DNA of 64,000 nucleotides, from assembly GCF_016427565.1 (NCBI RefSeq), contig NZ_JAELXT010000022.1:1-64000 (forward strand). The letters run 5' to 3'. A program made the position numbers and the translations under genes. The notes beneath the pieces were generated by a model. That model was not told where the DNA came from. It ran no database searches and worked only from the letters and a program-made list of their open reading frames with translations. Numbering within the stretch: the stretch's first letter is position 1; each line of letters opens with the position of its first letter. Shown here piece after piece: positions 62,703-64,000 of this stretch. The DNA comes from Microvirga splendida (GTDB lineage: Bacteria; Pseudomonadota; Alphaproteobacteria; Rhizobiales; Beijerinckiaceae).

Positions 62703-64000
62703 CTACTCCCCCATGGCGATCAGGTTCGCGTTGCCGCCGGCGGCGGCCGTGTTGATCGTCACCGTCTGCTCGGTGGCAAAGCGCAGGAGGTAGTGCGGGC
62801 CGCCCGCCTTCGGCCCCGTGCCGGAGAGACCATGGCCGCCGAAGGGCTGCACGCCGACCACTGCGCCGATCATGTTGCGGTTCACATAAACGTTGCCCAC
62901 CGACAGGGCCTCGACCACGCGCGCCACCGTGGCGTCGATGCGCGAATGAACGCCAAGCGTCAGGCCGTAGCCGGTGCCTTCGATCGCCTGCAGCACTTCC
63001 TCGAGGCGACCGGCCTTGTACCGCACCACGTGCAGCACCGGGCCGAACACTTCCTGGGCCAGATCGTGCGGCTTGTTGAGCTCGAAGATATGCGGCGCCA
63101 CGTAGGTGCCGGTCGCAGGCGCTTCGCCGGCGTAGTGCACCTTCGCCTGGCGCTTCATGCTGGCGATGTGGGCGTCGAGTATGTCCTTCGCCTCGCGGTC
63201 GATCACCGGGCCCACATGGGTCGAGATCTCGCGCGGATCGGCGATCTTCAGCTCGCGCGCATTGCCGGCGATCATCTCGATCATCCGGTCGGCCACGTCC
63301 TCCTGCACGCACAACAGACGCAGCGCCGAGCAGCGCTGGCCGGCGGATCGGAAGGCCGAGGTCACCACGTCGTCCGCCACCTGCTCCGGCAGTGCCGTGG
63401 CGTCGACGATCATCGCATTGATGCCGCCGGTCTCGGCGATCAGCGGCACGATGGCCGCATCCTTGTTCGCGAGCGTGCGGTTGATGATGCGCGCCACTTC
63501 CGTCGAGCCGGTGAAGACCACGCCTGCCACACTCTCGTGCTCGACGAGACGTGCGCCGACGCGCCCGTCGCCCGGCACGAGATGAAGGGAGGTCTTCGGC
63601 ACGCCCGCCTCATGCAGGATGCGCACGGCGAGATCGGCGATCAGCGGCGTCTGCTCGGCAGGCTTCGCCACCACCGCGTTGCCCGCCATGAGCGCGGCGC
63701 TGACCTGGCCGAGGAAGATGGCGAGCGGGAAGTTCCAGGGCGAGATCGCCACGAACACGCCGCGCCCGCGCAGGCGCAGCACGTTGCTCTCGCCGGTCGG
63801 GCCCGGCATGAGGTCGCCTGTGCCGAAAAGGGTGCGACCCTGAACGGCGTAGTAGCGCAGGAAGTCGACCGCCTCGCGCACCTCGGAGAGCGCATCGTCG
63901 AGGGTCTTGCCCGCTTCGATCTGCAGCAGATGCAGCAGCGCCCCGCGGCGCTCCTCCAGCAGGTCGGCCGCGCGCTGCAACGCCTTGGCGCGGGTGTCTG
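62703..64000 (-). CDS. putA: Proline dehydrogenase / P5C dehydrogenase PutA, C-terminal part (cut by window edge)
   Basis: At least 432 residues in the window, open at position 64000. It is the aldehyde dehydrogenase module that oxidises glutamate semialdehyde to glutamate: NAD-binding VAISPWNFPLAIFLGQVSAA, catalytic glutamate in PLIAETGGINAMIVD, catalytic cysteine in SAGQRCSALRLLCVQED, and the C-terminal NTAAAGGNANLIAMGE typical of PutA of this group rather than stand-alone P5C dehydrogenases. The proline dehydrogenase half would lie beyond the window, so bifunctionality is inferred from the C-terminus and the upstream open frame. Confidence 0.93.
   Translation of the reverse strand, partial: DTRAKALQRAADLLEERRGALLHLLQIEAGKTLDDALSEVREAVDFLRYYAVQGRTLFGTGDLMPGPTGESNVLRLRGRGVFVAISPWNFPLAIFLGQVSAALMAGNAVVAKPAEQTPLIADLAVRILHEAGVPKTSLHLVPGDGRVGARLVEHESVAGVVFTGSTEVARIINRTLANKDAAIVPLIAETGGINAMIVDATALPEQVADDVVTSAFRSAGQRCSALRLLCVQEDVADRMIEMIAGNARELKIADPREISTHVGPVIDREAKDILDAHIASMKRQAKVHYAGEAPATGTYVAPHIFELNKPHDLAQEVFGPVLHVVRYKAGRLEEVLQAIEGTGYGLTLGVHSRIDATVARVVEALSVGNVYVNRNMIGAVVGVQPFGGHGLSGTGPKAGGPHYLLRFATEQTVTINTAAAGGNANLIAMGE

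Overview
The window is a 64 kb stretch of high-GC chromosome. Gene content and order point to an alphaproteobacterium of the order Hyphomicrobiales (Rhizobiales), most likely near Methylobacteriaceae/Beijerinckiaceae such as Microvirga. The signs are mdh-sucCDAB-lpd, sdhCDAB and atpHAGDC (without F0 genes) close together, a ScfR/RamB-type regulator divergent from aceA, HWE-type kinases, and the interspersed palindromes common in this order. The genus is inference. I see no phage, insertion sequence or CRISPR array.

Layout. 1-8.3 kb (minus strand): the N-terminal part of a chemotaxis receptor, a CDF metal exporter, a CHASE2 adenylate/guanylate cyclase directly behind a very large FecR-TPR-outer-membrane-barrel protein, and a single-domain response regulator. 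8.7-12.2 kb: glutamine amidotransferase, GNAT acetyltransferase and an RTX protein. 12.3-15.5 kb: ScfR-like regulator, isocitrate lyase and a DUF4170 protein. 15.7-26.0 kb: nine tightly packed genes running from an OsmF/YehYXW-type osmoprotectant ABC importer straight into heme oxygenase, bacteriophytochrome, an Rcp1-like response regulator, a receiver-HisKA_2 kinase and a membrane HWE kinase. Stop/start overlaps link transporter and light sensor. This is the most unusual arrangement in the window. 26.1-31.5 kb: amidase, YbaN-like protein and a run of small uncharacterised genes. 31.7-34.2 kb: tRNA-Ala(CGC), yggT, yggU, folD and an exported lectin-like protein.

34.3-39.5 kb: LysR regulator divergent from sdhCDAB. 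39.7-42.3 kb: AprI/Inh-type lipoprotein, zapE and a TetR regulator. 42.5-52.3 kb: mdh, sucC, sucD, sucA, sucB, lpdA, tdk. Both TCA-cycle operons carry a lower-GC gene of unknown function just before their last enzyme gene (between sdhA and sdhB, and between sucB and lpdA). 52.3-56.8 kb: xerC and priA (divergent), an exported protein and a histidine phosphatase. 57-62 kb: atpHAGDC ending in a clear terminator. 62-64 kb: a 2'-5' RNA ligase-like protein and the C-terminal half of putA, cut by the window edge.

Taken together the window covers much of central respiration: the glyoxylate bypass entry, the 2-oxoglutarate to oxaloacetate part of the TCA cycle apart from fumarase, respiratory complex II, and the F1 part of ATP synthase. 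Beside these lie an osmo/light-sensing operon and a FecR/CHASE2 envelope-signalling pair.
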